Shown: positions 34,602 to 44,091, counted from the stretch's first letter. The stretch is DNA of 64,000 nt from Roseospira visakhapatnamensis (GCF_014197915.1 NZ_JACIGK010000016.1:29683-93682); one strand, 5' to 3'. Notes: a model not told the origin generated them from the sequence alone. Made by a program: numbers and translations.

Positions 34602-35381
34602 ATGGCCCCGGCTACGCGCAAGACACACCGGTCCTCGCCGTCGTTGCCCCGGATCGGCATCCTGCATGCGGTGATCGGTATCGCGTTCTTCATGCTGTCG
34701 ATCCGGCTTGGGGCCTTGTACGAGGACATCAACGGGTGGTCGGGGCCGGTCTCGCTGGGGCAGTCCCAGGCCCTCGCGCGGGCCGAGACCACCAGCGGCG
34801 CAGGGGCCGAGACGCCCGAGAGGGCCCCTCCGGAGAGCGAGCCGGACGGAAGCGCCACGCCCGGCGCCTCGTCGACGCAGCCCGTGCGCGGCGCGCCGGA
34901 CATGGCGGCCGAGGCGGCGGCCGGCCTGACGCCGCCGGGGTTCACCCAGTCGGAGATCAACCTGTTGCAGCGCCTGGCCGAGCGGCGCGAGGAGCTGGAG
35001 GCCCGCGAGCGCGAACTGGGAACGCGCGAGGCGCTGCTTCAGGCGGCCGAGCGGCGCATCGAAGCCCGGGTGGGCGAGCTGCGGGAGCTGGAGACGGTGA
35101 TCGAGGGCCTGCTGGAAAAACACTCCGAGCAGGAGATGGAACAAATCAACCAACTGGTCAGGATTTATGCTAGCATGAAGCCAAAAGATGCGGCGCGCAT
35201 CTTCAATGATCTGGACATGCCCATCCTTCTGACCGTGATCGAAAACATGAAGGAACGGAGTTCCGCCGCCATCCTCGCCGAGATGACGCCCGACCGCGCC
35301 AAGCAGGTCACGACCGAGCTTGCGCAGCGCCGCGCCTTGCCCGGGAGTTCGGGCATCGGGGATCAGGCCGGCCGGCCGTGA
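34602..35381 (+). CDS. MotE-like protein (MgtE N-terminal-domain type)
   Basis: 259 residues, GAGGTGAGG ribosome site. An N-terminal membrane helix (IGILHAVIGIAFFMLSIRLGAL) leads into a low-complexity spacer, then a coiled coil (ERREELEARERELGTREALLQAAERRIEARVGELRELE, about 128-165). The C-terminal domain LVRIYASMKPKDAARIFNDLDMPILLTVIENMKERSSAAILAEMTPDRAKQVTTEL is the MgtE-intracellular/FliG-like fold seen in MotE. In rhizobia MotE is a periplasmic chaperone for the MotC protein. It lies between the small membrane protein and cheY, with about 200 bp on each side. Confidence 0.86.
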   Translation: MAPATRKTHRSSPSLPRIGILHAVIGIAFFMLSIRLGALYEDINGWSGPVSLGQSQALARAETTSGAGAETPERAPPESEPDGSATPGASSTQPVRGAPDMAAEAAAGLTPPGFTQSEINLLQRLAERREELEARERELGTREALLQAAERRIEARVGELRELETVIEGLLEKHSEQEMEQINQLVRIYASMKPKDAARIFNDLDMPILLTVIENMKERSSAAILAEMTPDRAKQVTTELAQRRALPGSSGIGDQAGRP

Positions 35382-35585
35382 TCGGGCACGGGCCGGGGCA
35401 CCCGGCTTGGTGGAGCCGTGCTGGGGACCCGTGCTGGGGGCCGCGCGGAAAAACAGGGCCGGGCACAGGGCCAAGGAAAAAAAGGAGACTTGCGCCCTTG
35501 CGCTGGGTTCCTTTAAGTAGCCTTACAGAGGGGCGTTTGCGTATTCTATAGCCGTGCGACGCCGTGATCGCGATTGGGGAGACAG

Positions 35586-35978
35586 ATGGCCGTTGATAAG
35601 GATATGCGCGTCCTGATCGTGGACGACTACAAGACCATGCTCAGGATCATCCGGAACCTGCTGCGCCAACTTGGCTTCAACAATATCGACGAAGCCACCG
35701 ACGGCAGCCAGGCCCTGCAGATTCTGCGAACCGGGGAACACACCTATGGTCTGGTCATCTCGGACTGGAACATGGAGCCCATGACCGGCTTGCAGCTTTT
35801 GCGGGAGGTTCGGGCCGATGCCAAGCTGAAGGCCACGCCGTTCATCATGGTCACGGCGGAATCCAAGTCCGAGAACGTGATCGCCGCCAAGGAGGCCGGG
35901 GTCTCCAACTATATCGTCAAGCCCTTCAATGCCGAGACGCTGAAATCCAAGATGGTCAGCGTGCTGGGCGATTTCTGA
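35586..35978 (+). CDS. cheY: CheY-type single-domain response regulator
   Basis: 130 residues from the ATG at 35586 (an earlier GTG/TTG adds four codons). It is a bare receiver domain: acid pocket DDYKTML near the N-terminus, phospho-Asp60 in VISDWNMEPMTGL, Thr in MVTAES, and Lys in NYIVKPFNAE. Known CheY binds FliM to switch the motor. No other che gene is in the window. A relatively A/T-rich stretch with GTATTCTATAG at 35541-35551 lies upstream. It comes just before the MotB-like module. Confidence 0.95.
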   Translation: MAVDKDMRVLIVDDYKTMLRIIRNLLRQLGFNNIDEATDGSQALQILRTGEHTYGLVISDWNMEPMTGLQLLREVRADAKLKATPFIMVTAESKSENVIAAKEAGVSNYIVKPFNAETLKSKMVSVLGDF

Positions 35979-36113
35979 TCGCGCGCGGCACGCCCGGCCC
36001 CTCGGACCACCCCGGCACCCCGGCCAGCCCAAGAGGTGCTGCCTTGGTGCACGTCCTTGTGTTCGTGACCCCTCCTCCCCGCGCACCGGCCGCGCGCGGC
36101 TGGATGGCCTGAC

Positions 36114-37208
36114 ATGGCCTCGACCGCCGATCTGCCCCGCCGTCTGGCGCGCCTTCCGGTAACGCCCGGTTTTCCCGGCACGCGCTTCGCCGCCGGCATG
36201 TCCGGGGCCGCCGGCATGCCCGGGGCGGGCGGCGAGGCCCGGGGGGGCGGGATGGTCGGGCGGGCCTCCCTGACCCTGTTTCTGGCGCTCTATCTGCTGC
36301 TGCTGGCGTTTTTCATCATGCTCACGGCGTTGTCGAGCCTGGAACGGCAGCGTGCCGAAGCCGTCATGGACAGCCTGACCCTGACCTTCGCGCCGCGCCG
36401 TGCCCCCGCCGAGGCCCTGATGCCGCTCGACGATCTGGCCGGGGACCGCCGCGCCGCCGAGGCGTTCATCGCCCTGGTGACCGACTTGTTCCAGTCCGCG
36501 GTTCCGGCCGTACGCTTGCACCAGGTGGTGCCGGGGCACGCCGTGGAGGTCCGGATGCGCGCCGAGGCCCTGTTCGAACCCGGCGCGGATACCCTGCGTC
36601 CGTCACGACAGTCCTTGCTGGACAGCGTGGTCGCCGCCCTGGCCGGGGCACCGCGCGGCCTGCGGTTCGAGATGGCCGTGATCGCCGAGGTGGTCGAGGC
36701 CCGGGACGCCAACGACGTGGCCGTGCTGCCCGCCGACGGGACCCATCTGGCCGTGCGACGCGCCGGCACCTTCGGCCGCTTCATGAACGACCGGGGCGCC
36801 GCGCGGGGCAGCGTTCTCGTCGGTCTCGCGCCAGGAGATCCCGACTGGATACGTCTAGTGTTTCGGAGCGTGGACGTGACGCGCTGGGATCCGGACTTTT
36901 CGGCGGTGCCGGCCGACGCGGTGGCCATCGACGCCCCCGTCGGCGCCGGTGACGACGAGACGCCGGCGCCCGCGCCGGCGGCCCGTTTCCCGGGTGCCCA
37001 AGACGAGGACGCCGATGCTATGATGTCGCCCGCTGGCGATGCCGCGCGTGGGACACCGACGATCGTGCCGTTCGGGGGACCGGACGCGGGATCGTCACCG
37101 GACTCCCGGCCGGCTTGGGCGCCGGCGGGAGGCGTTGATGGGGGGGGCGAGGATTCGGGGGCCCCAAACGAGAACAACGGGACCGTCAGGGAGCGGACGG
37201 CGCGATGA
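36114..37208 (+). CDS. MotB-like protein without the channel aspartate
   Basis: 364 residues. After a Gly/Ala-rich start, one hydrophobic helix (ASLTLFLALYLLLLAFFIMLTALS, about 51-74) occupies the MotB position but holds no Asp or Glu, whereas active MotB has Asp there. The following segment (SLERQRAEAVMDSLTLTF) resembles the MotB linker. The region about 135-275 looks like a diverged OmpA/MotB periplasmic fold (ALFEPGADTLRPSRQSLLDSVVAAL) lacking the clean peptidoglycan-binding loop. The tail is Pro/Ala/Asp-rich. The stop overlaps the next start by 4 bp. A structural or regulatory partner of the true MotB is inferred. Confidence 0.76.
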   Translation: MASTADLPRRLARLPVTPGFPGTRFAAGMSGAAGMPGAGGEARGGGMVGRASLTLFLALYLLLLAFFIMLTALSSLERQRAEAVMDSLTLTFAPRRAPAEALMPLDDLAGDRRAAEAFIALVTDLFQSAVPAVRLHQVVPGHAVEVRMRAEALFEPGADTLRPSRQSLLDSVVAALAGAPRGLRFEMAVIAEVVEARDANDVAVLPADGTHLAVRRAGTFGRFMNDRGAARGSVLVGLAPGDPDWIRLVFRSVDVTRWDPDFSAVPADAVAIDAPVGAGDDETPAPAPAARFPGAQDEDADAMMSPAGDAARGTPTIVPFGGPDAGSSPDSRPAWAPAGGVDGGGEDSGAPNENNGTVRERTAR

Positions 37209-38095
37209 CTGGCGCATATGGCGCATACCCCGATCGCAGTGGATCCGGATGGCCCAGACCGGGCGGTAGTGGTCCCCGCGACCCCCGGCTGGGGTCCCGT
37301 GGCGCGCCGCGTTCCGGACCCCGCCAACTCACCCCGACGTACCCCGCGCGGGCGCCCGTGGCGGCCGGCATGACCGGGGGCCGCACGGATCTGGCCTGGA
37401 TGGTGACCTTCAGCGACCTCGTGGTCCTGATGCTGGCATTCTTCGTGCTCATGTTCGCCATGTCCGCCTTCAAGGCCGAGGCGTTCGAGCGCCTGACCGC
37501 GTCCCTGACCGAGACCTTCCGTGGCGCGCCCGCCCTGCGGGGGCCCGACACCCCGGTCACCACGACGCGGGAGGAGCAGGGCGGTCATGACGCCCTGCGC
37601 GGCACGCGGCGGCCCCGCGCCCAGGACCTGGGGTACCTGGCCTCGGTCCTGACCGACACCTTCGCCCAGGATCCGCGCTTCGCCGGCACCCTGGTGCAGG
37701 GGCTTGACGATCGCCTGGTGATCCTGCTGCCGGCGGACCTTCTGTTCTCCGGCGGCAGCGCCGACATCGCGGCCGGGGCGCGCCCGGTGGTGGCCGACCT
37801 CGGCGCGACCCTGTCCAATCTGCGCAACCGGATTGCCGTGGCCGGGCACACCGACCGGCGTCCGGTGTCCCCGGACGGTCCCTTCCCCGGCAACTGGGAA
37901 CTCTCGCTGGCCCGCGCGGCGGCGGTGGCCAACGGCCTGCGCCGCGCCGGCTACAGCCGCCCGCTGGAGGTCTGGGGGCATGCGGCGACCCGCTTCGGCG
38001 CCCTGGCCCAGGTGCCGGACGCCGAGCGCGCGCGGCTCGCCCGCCGGGTGGACATCATCGTTCTGCCCGACCGCGTGGAGGGACCGCCCGCATGA
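37205..38095 (+). CDS. motB: MotB-like stator protein with OmpA domain
   Basis: 296 residues. A Gly/Pro-rich start of about 55 residues is followed by a helix AWMVTFSDLVVLMLAFFVLMFAMSA containing Asp71, at the place of the MotB proton-carrying Asp. The C-terminal OmpA/MotB domain shows LLFSGGSADIAAGARPVVADLGATLSNLRNRIAVAGHTDRRPV and NWELSLARAAAVANGL, ending VDIIVLPDRV. It should anchor a stator to peptidoglycan. It is joined by 4-bp overlaps to the Asp-less paralogue before it and the TPR protein after it. A matching motA is not in the window. The long N-terminus is unusual for MotB. Confidence 0.86.
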   Translation: MTGAYGAYPDRSGSGWPRPGGSGPRDPRLGSRGAPRSGPRQLTPTYPARAPVAAGMTGGRTDLAWMVTFSDLVVLMLAFFVLMFAMSAFKAEAFERLTASLTETFRGAPALRGPDTPVTTTREEQGGHDALRGTRRPRAQDLGYLASVLTDTFAQDPRFAGTLVQGLDDRLVILLPADLLFSGGSADIAAGARPVVADLGATLSNLRNRIAVAGHTDRRPVSPDGPFPGNWELSLARAAAVANGLRRAGYSRPLEVWGHAATRFGALAQVPDAERARLARRVDIIVLPDRVEGPPA

Positions 38096-41000
38096 TCCGG
38101 TCCCCCGCGTGTTCGCGTGCCCTGGCCGCGCTGCTGCTGGTGGCGGTGCTCCTGGTCGCCGGTCCGTCCACGGCGGGCGCCGCCACCGTTTCGGCCACCG
38201 CCGGCGACGGCATCGGCCGCATCGTCTTCGACTGGGAGGTGCCGGTCCGCTACACGGTGGAGATGCGCGGCCGCACCCTGGTGGCCCGCTTCGACGCGCC
38301 GGTGCCCTCGGGGTCGGCGCTGATCCCGCGCCGCCTGCCCGCCTATGTGGAGACCATCCGCCTGTCCGGGGACCGGCTCCAGGCCATCATGCCGCTCAAG
38401 GGCGACTTCGATCTCAGCGCCTACACCCGGGGCAGCGCGGTGGTCATCGAACTGCGCGGCGGACCGCCCCGCGCCGGCGTCCTGGACCCGCCAGCCCGCC
38501 CCGTCCGAGCGGCCGCGCCCGCCCGCGATCCCAGCCGCATCCGCGTGCGCACCGGCGCCCATGACGGCTTCCATCGGATCGTGTTCGACTGGACCCGTCC
38601 GGTGGGCCACGTCCTCGACCAGTCGGGCGACCAACTGACCCTGCGGTTCGATCGCCCCGTGCCGCTGGCGGTGGACCCCATTCGGGGGGACCTGCCCGAG
38701 ACCCTGACCCAGGTCAGCCAGCGCGTCACCGCGGAGGGCAGCGAATTCGCGGTGCGCCTGCCCGAGGGGGCCGTTGCCCGCACCTTCGAGGCCGGCCCCA
38801 AGGTGGTGCTGGACATCACCGTGCCGGCCGATGCCGAGGCCCCGGAGCCCGAGCCGAGCGCGCCCGGACCGGAGGCGGTCGCCGACCCCGAACCTGAATC
38901 CGTGCCCGTGCTGGTGCCCGGGACCGGGCCCGCCACGCCGCCCCTGGCGGTGGCGCCGGCCGTCGAGCCCACGCCGGCGCCGTTCGGCGGGGACGTTCCG
39001 ACCTTGGACCCGGATCCGGCGCTGGCGGCCGACGCGCGGTCATCCGAACCGGCGGACGAGGGACCCGCCCAGGCCGTGACCACGCCGCCGGCCGACGACG
39101 GGCTGACGGCCAGCGAGGCCGAAGCCATGCCGGACCCGCCCGACATCGCAGTGGGGCCGAGCCCGAGCCCCGGTGACGTCATCGGCTCGATCCTGGAGGG
39201 TGCCAACCCGGACGCGGTGACCGTTCCCGACCTGGGCGCCGGGATCGACGCGGAAACCGAGGCCGGCGCCCCACCCCGGACCGGCCCCCGGGTGGTCAGC
39301 CTCGGCTTTTCCTGGGATCGGCCCACGGCGGCGGCGGTGTTCCGCCGGGCCGGCTATCTCTGGGTGATGTTCGACCGCTTCCAGGAGGTCGACCTGTCGC
39401 TGTTGCGGCGCGCCGGGGCGGGGGTGGTGCGCTCGGTGGAGCAGGTGCGCATCGGTCCGAACTCCACCCTGGTGCGCATGGTCACCGCACCCGGCTACAA
39501 TCCAAGCCTGCGTCGCGATGGCCTGCTGTGGGTCATCGATCTGATGAAACAGCCGTTGCGCCCGGAACGGCCCATCGAGATTCAGGCCCAGCCCCAGTCG
39601 CCGGTGGGCGCGCGCCTGCTGATCCCGGTGATCGAGGGGGGCGCGGTGATTCCCGTGATCGACCCCGAACTTGGCGATCAGTTCTTCGCCCTGCCGGTCA
39701 TTCAGTTGGGCCAGGGCGTCTATCCGGAGCGGGGCTACCCCGACGCCACCCTGCCGGTCACCGCCCAGGGCGTGGTGGTGGTGCCGCACTCCGACCGCAT
39801 CCGCCTGCTGTCCGGACGCAGTGGCGCCGAGATCTCGGCGGACGGGGGCCTGACGTTGTCTCCGGACAGCGCCCGGCTGCAAAGCCTCGCCTCCCTGAGC
39901 GACGGCGCGCCCACCGAGATCTTCAACATTCCCGGCTGGCGCCGCGACGACACCGACCAGACCTTCCATGAGACGTTGCAGGAGCTGCAACGCCAGGCGG
40001 CCACGGTCCCGGACAGCCAGCGCGCCAACGCCCGGCTTGATCTGGCGCGGTTCTACTTCGCCAATGGCTACGCGCCCGAGGCCCTGGGCGTGCTGCGGTC
40101 GCTGGGGGAAGATGCGCCGGAGATGATCAATACCCCGGCGTTTCGCGCGCTGCGCGGCGCCACCCACTTCCTGATGGGGCGCGACGGCGAGGCCGTGGAC
40201 GACCTCGGCCACCCGAGCCTGGCCGACGTGGACGAGGCCGCCTTCTGGCGCGCCGCCGCGCAGAGCCGCCTGGGCTCACCCGGATTGCAGGCGGCCACCC
40301 TGGAGGCCACCGGCGGCGTGCTCGGCAACTATCCGCCGGACGTGCGTATTCCCCTGGCCCTGGTGGCGGCCAACGCGGCCATCGAGGCCGGCGATGACCT
40401 GGCCGCCAACACCTTCCTGGAAGCCGCCCGCGACGAGGCGTTCAACACCACCCACGACGAGGCCGCCCTTCAGTACCTGGAGGGCAAGCGGTTGGCGAGC
40501 ACCGGGGCCTTCGAGCCGGCCATCGCCGCCTGGCGCGAGGCGGAAATGGGATTCTCGCGCCGCTATGCCGCGCTGGCCACGCGGGACCGGCTGGACATGG
40601 AATACCGCCTGAACCAGATCACCGCCGACGAGTTGATCAACGGGCTGGAACTGCTGCGCTTCGCATGGCGCGGCGGTGATTTCGAGTACGAGTTGCTCAC
40701 CGACCTGGGCGACCTGTACATGGAGGAGAAGCGCTATGGCGATGCCTTGCGCACGCTGCGTCTGGCGGCGTCGTACTTCCAGGACCGGCCGGGAGCCGAG
40801 GCGATCACCCGCACCATGCGGGAGACCTTCGATACCCTGTTCCTGCGCGGCGCCGCCAACGACATGTCGCCGCTGACCGCCATCTCCCTGTTCGACGAGT
40901 TCCGCGAGTTGACGCCGACCGGAGACCGGGGCGACGAGATCTTCCGCCGCCTGGCCGATCGCCTCGTCTCCGTGGACCTGTTGCCGCAGGCCGCCGGGCT

Positions 41001-41646
41001 GCTGGAGCGCCAGATCCGGTACCGCCTGCGCGGGCTGGAACGCACCAAGGTCGGGGCCCGGCTGGCGCTGGTCTACCTGTTCAACCGGCAACCGTCGAGC
41101 GCCCTGGAGGCGTTGGACAAGACCCGTTATGCCCCCCTGCCGGAGCGGCTGGAGCGGCAGCGGCGCCACCTGCGCGCCCGGGCGCTGGCCGATACCAACG
41201 ATCCGGTGGCCGCGTTGCGGCTGCTGGAGAACGATCCCAGCGAGGACGCCCGCGTGCTGCGCTCGGAAATCAACTGGCGCACCGAGAACTGGGCCGAGGC
41301 CGCCCGGGCGCTGGCCGAACTGGTGCCGCCGCCGCCCACGGGCGACGGGGGCGAGGGGGGCCAGGCTCTGGAGGAGAAGGACGCCTTCCGCCTGATCGAC
41401 TGGGCGACGGCCCTGACCCTGGCCGGCGACGAAACCGGCGTGTCGCTGCTGCGCCGACGCTACATGAGCAGCTTGGAGGGCACGCCGTTCGAGGATGCCT
41501 TTGACCTCGTCACCGCCTCGCCGGAAGACGGCCTGATCGACATCGCCTCGGTGGGTGGCAAGATCCGCCAGGCGGAGCGCTTCCGCGACTACCTGACCGC
41601 CTACCGCGACAAGCTGCGCGAGGAGCGCCTGAGCGCCATCAACTGA
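38092..41646 (+). CDS. Large exported AMIN-like/TPR protein of the MotB module
   Basis: 1184 residues with a signal peptide (ALAALLLVAVLLVAGPSTAGA). Three AMIN-like repeats are seen: GRIVFDWEVPVRYTVEM..., HRIVFDWTRPVGHVLDQ... and VVSLGFSWDRPTAAAVFRR... (starting near 42, 158 and 403). Such domains bind peptidoglycan or mediate envelope localisation. A Pro/Asp/Glu spacer lies at about 245-390. The second half (about 630-1150) is helical with TPR-type repeats, for example RFYFANGYAPEALGVLRSL and LLTDLGDLYMEEKRYGDALRTLRLAASYF. It is translationally coupled to motB. In Sinorhizobium a periplasmic protein, MotC, is encoded after motB and steadies it; this protein may fill that place, which is inference. 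Confidence 0.82.
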   Translation: MIRSPACSRALAALLLVAVLLVAGPSTAGAATVSATAGDGIGRIVFDWEVPVRYTVEMRGRTLVARFDAPVPSGSALIPRRLPAYVETIRLSGDRLQAIMPLKGDFDLSAYTRGSAVVIELRGGPPRAGVLDPPARPVRAAAPARDPSRIRVRTGAHDGFHRIVFDWTRPVGHVLDQSGDQLTLRFDRPVPLAVDPIRGDLPETLTQVSQRVTAEGSEFAVRLPEGAVARTFEAGPKVVLDITVPADAEAPEPEPSAPGPEAVADPEPESVPVLVPGTGPATPPLAVAPAVEPTPAPFGGDVPTLDPDPALAADARSSEPADEGPAQAVTTPPADDGLTASEAEAMPDPPDIAVGPSPSPGDVIGSILEGANPDAVTVPDLGAGIDAETEAGAPPRTGPRVVSLGFSWDRPTAAAVFRRAGYLWVMFDRFQEVDLSLLRRAGAGVVRSVEQVRIGPNSTLVRMVTAPGYNPSLRRDGLLWVIDLMKQPLRPERPIEIQAQPQSPVGARLLIPVIEGGAVIPVIDPELGDQFFALPVIQLGQGVYPERGYPDATLPVTAQGVVVVPHSDRIRLLSGRSGAEISADGGLTLSPDSARLQSLASLSDGAPTEIFNIPGWRRDDTDQTFHETLQELQRQAATVPDSQRANARLDLARFYFANGYAPEALGVLRSLGEDAPEMINTPAFRALRGATHFLMGRDGEAVDDLGHPSLADVDEAAFWRAAAQSRLGSPGLQAATLEATGGVLGNYPPDVRIPLALVAANAAIEAGDDLAANTFLEAARDEAFNTTHDEAALQYLEGKRLASTGAFEPAIAAWREAEMGFSRRYAALATRDRLDMEYRLNQITADELINGLELLRFAWRGGDFEYELLTDLGDLYMEEKRYGDALRTLRLAASYFQDRPGAEAITRTMRETFDTLFLRGAANDMSPLTAISLFDEFRELTPTGDRGDEIFRRLADRLVSVDLLPQAAGLLERQIRYRLRGLERTKVGARLALVYLFNRQPSSALEALDKTRYAPLPERLERQRRHLRARALADTNDPVAALRLLENDPSEDARVLRSEINWRTENWAEAARALAELVPPPPTGDGGEGGQALEEKDAFRLIDWATALTLAGDETGVSLLRRRYMSSLEGTPFEDAFDLVTASPEDGLIDIASVGGKIRQAERFRDYLTAYRDKLREERLSAIN

Positions 41647-41868
41647 TGGGGGGTGAACGCGGGGGCGGAGGATGGCCCCACTCGACACCCCCGAGGCGTC
41701 CCGGCGCGGACGAACCGCGTTCTTCGCCGCACGTCGGATCGGGACGCCCGCGATCTGGCGAAACGCGGGGTCCGCGGGGTGGGGCCGGCCATGCTCACCG
41801 GTCTTGATCCTCACGCGTCGGCATCAAGACCATGCGCCGCGTCGCGGGCGCCCGCGCGTCGACCGGTC

Positions 41869-41985
41869 CTAACCCAGATCGAAGCGCCGGGCGCGATTGA
41901 ACTCGGCGTCGGCGAGATGATCGGGCACCTCGTCGAGGATGTGGGCCCGCCACCAGGCCCGCAAACGATCCAGAAGCTTGTTCAT
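41869..41985 (-). CDS. Possible 38-residue protein
   Basis: A 39-codon frame from the ATG at 41985 to TAG. An AGAGGGTAGAG stretch lies just upstream as a ribosome site. The predicted protein starts MNKLLDRLRAWWRAHILDE, then VPDHLADAEFNRARRFDLG. It is an amphipathic basic helix with a WW pair followed by an acidic segment. Its natural composition stands out in a gap where longer frames are low-complexity. It has no recognised family; small Trp/Arg helices of this type are often membrane-associated. The DNA between 41647 and 41868 shows nothing else. Confidence 0.5.
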   Translation of the reverse strand: MNKLLDRLRAWWRAHILDEVPDHLADAEFNRARRFDLG

Positions 41986-42394
41986 GGGACTCTACCCTCT
42001 TCGTTTCTCGTTGGTCGATCGAGGCGCGGAGGCGGGCATGGCACGATCCCGTGGCGGCGACGCCGCCGGGCCGGCCGGTTTCCCGGTCCACGCCAGGGAG
42101 GGCGACGTGTTGGACTCCCTTTTTTTGTCCTCACGGTCATCGAAACGGACCGCCGGAGTCAGAACGCCCTGTCCTGATACCTTTTCTCATGACAGGCCCT
42201 GGGTTGACCGCAGACCACGCGTTGCATCCCGACTCGCGTGTCCCGTTCCCAGACTTGGCGGAGGGCGCACCAGGCGCCGGGCCCCGCGCGCGGTCCGTTC
42301 TCACGGTCCGCTCTTGTTGTTGTCTGCTCTCTCGGTCGGGCAGGTTGCCCGGAGTCCTCCGTCACCAGACGGAGCCGACGAATCGCATCTCTCT

Positions 42395-42430
42395 ATCTCT
42401 CGTCCAGCCCGCATCTCTCGTCCAGCCCGC
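42395..42430. repeat. Perfect 18-bp tandem duplication
   Basis: ATCTCTCGTCCAGCCCGC occurs twice without a spacer (42395-42412 and 42413-42430), in noncoding DNA. Confidence 0.95.
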
Positions 42431-42605
42431 CCGGTCGTGGGTACGGCCGGCGTGACGTGGACCGACAAACGCCGATCGAGTCGCGGCCATTCTGGCCCCG
42501 GTCCCCTGGCCCGGGCTGTCCGCCACGGGCCGAGCACGGAGGGTGAGAGGGCCACACGCGTCCCAAAGCCATCCGTACCCCTAGAGTGTGCGGTGAGGTT
42601 TCCGA

Positions 42606-42643
42606 ACAATCAACACGAACATCACTGCGGGTGTTCTGATTGT
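42606..42643. promoter_or_regulatory. Imperfect inverted repeat near the XpaC-like gene end
   Basis: ACAATCA-ACAC on the left pairs with GTGT-TC-TGATTGT on the right, with a 14-base loop and one 2-base bulge. It lies about 90 bp past the stop of the XpaC-like gene. No T-run follows, so it may be a transcript end or operator. Confidence 0.35.
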
Positions 42644-42732
42644 ATCCCGAGGCTGTCGCGCTGGCTCAGCCGTGACATATGGGTGTCGTGACCGGGAGGG
42701 CCGGGGCGCGCCGCTTGCCCGGCGCGCGACCG

Positions 42733-43950
42733 TCAGGACAGTTCGCTTTCGCGGGCGACACGCTCCCGAAGGTCCCGCATGGCGGACAGGGCGTTCAATT
42801 CCTCGTCGATGACCGCCATGCTGGCCTTGAGGCGATCGCGCTCCGCCTGGGTGGACTTGCGGCGGGTCTCGCGCATCAGGCTGGCGAGCGCGAACAGTCG
42901 CCGCGCCACGCCCTCGGCGTCGTCGAGCGTCTCGCCGGCGCCCTTGATGCGCTGCACCAGGCTGGCGATATCGGCCGCCGTGGTGGCATGCCCGACGAGG
43001 ATGGGACGCAGGTCCCGGTACTTGTCCGGATTGTCCTGAAGGTAGCGCCGGGTCTCGTTGAGGATGACCGAGACGTGAATCAGCGCCTCGGACACCGGGT
43101 GGTCGGGCCAGGTCAGGGCCACGCGGTCGATGGACCGGGCGTGGGCGCGGAAGGTGGCCAGTTCCTCGGCCAGCAACACCGGATCATACCCCGGGACCCG
43201 CAGCGTCTCGTCCGGGTCCTTGGCCTTGTCCCGGGTCCGACGCGACGACGACCCGCGCTCGGTCTGGTCCTCGGGCGCCTCGCGGGTGTTCGCGGCGCCG
43301 CCGTCCGCGCGCGCGTCCGGGCCATGACCGGCCGATCCGGCGTCCCGGGGAGAGGCCCCGTCGAAGGACGCGTCCCCCGAGCGCCGGCGCATCCATATGC
43401 GATCCCACCACGCCAGGCTGTCATCGGCGCGCGCCCGCGCGTCCTCCGCCGCCGCCTCGGCCTCGGCGGCCTTGGGATCGTCGAGATGGGCGAAGGGGGC
43501 GCCCTTGCGCCAGAACCACAGCCACTTGCGGGCCAACAGCAGGGATCCCAGGGCGGTCAGGTCCGCCACGGTCGAATCGGCCGCCGCCGCTCCCGTCGGC
43601 ATGCCCCCGGTGGCCGTGCCCAGGGCCAGCATGACGGCCATCAGTCCCACATAGGTCAGGGCCGCGTTGGCCCGACCGGGATCGCGACCCCGCGTCATCC
43701 AGCGCGGCCGTGCCAGGGCGACCAGGGCGCCCAGCGCAAGAGTCAGGAGCCAGGCCCCGAAGAGGCCGACCGGAGCCGCCACGGCCAGGGCGATGACCAC
43801 CAGACTGACCCCGGACAGGCCCTTCTGCACCCGGGGCATGAGCGGCCCCCGCGTGGGCTTGCCCCGGATGGGGCCGAAGACGCCCCGGAAGGCCGAGAGG
43901 CCGCCGACGAGGGCGGTCAGGCTGGTCAGCATGGTGATGACGTCAGGCAC
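42733..43950 (-). CDS. Membrane protein with XpaC-like C-terminal domain
   Basis: 405 residues from the GTG at 43950 (AGGACC ribosome site, 7 bases); an ATG six codons later is an alternative. Membrane segments cluster in the first 150 residues (GLSGVSLVVIALAVAAPVGLFGAWLLTLALGALVAL in two helices, then LTYVGLMAVMLALGTATGG). A charged spacer (about 180-265) leads to a helical C-terminal domain (YDPVLLAEELATFRAHARSID to MAVIDEELNALSAMRDL) that resembles the XpaC/5-bromo-4-chloroindolyl-phosphate-hydrolysis family; that match is from memory and uncertain. That family is often found with tellurite/toxic-anion genes, but none is adjacent here. Function is unknown. Confidence 0.68.
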   Translation of the reverse strand: MPDVITMLTSLTALVGGLSAFRGVFGPIRGKPTRGPLMPRVQKGLSGVSLVVIALAVAAPVGLFGAWLLTLALGALVALARPRWMTRGRDPGRANAALTYVGLMAVMLALGTATGGMPTGAAAADSTVADLTALGSLLLARKWLWFWRKGAPFAHLDDPKAAEAEAAAEDARARADDSLAWWDRIWMRRRSGDASFDGASPRDAGSAGHGPDARADGGAANTREAPEDQTERGSSSRRTRDKAKDPDETLRVPGYDPVLLAEELATFRAHARSIDRVALTWPDHPVSEALIHVSVILNETRRYLQDNPDKYRDLRPILVGHATTAADIASLVQRIKGAGETLDDAEGVARRLFALASLMRETRRKSTQAERDRLKASMAVIDEELNALSAMRDLRERVARESELS

Positions 43951-44091
43951 GGGCCGGTCCTCAGGTTGGCGCCGATGGGGTCGGCCCACGCGGACCGGGC
44001 GTGCCGACGGTCCCCGGAGACGATCCTCCGGGTGGATCCGGTGGCAGTGTCCAAAGGAAGCCGCGTGGGGTCAACGCCGTTCCGCCCAGGT

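Larger units (their letters stand above)
41986..42732. other. 747-bp gap with repeats but no recognised gene
   Basis: The open frames on both strands look like G+C by-products. It holds a perfect tandem duplication of 18 bp (42395-42430) and an imperfect hairpin (42606-42643), described separately. Confidence 0.55.

Noticed and set aside
35500..35585. Sigma-28 or sigma-70 promoter before cheY.
   Set aside because: GTATTCTATAG is suggestive of a -10 element, but no partner -35 with proper spacing was found.
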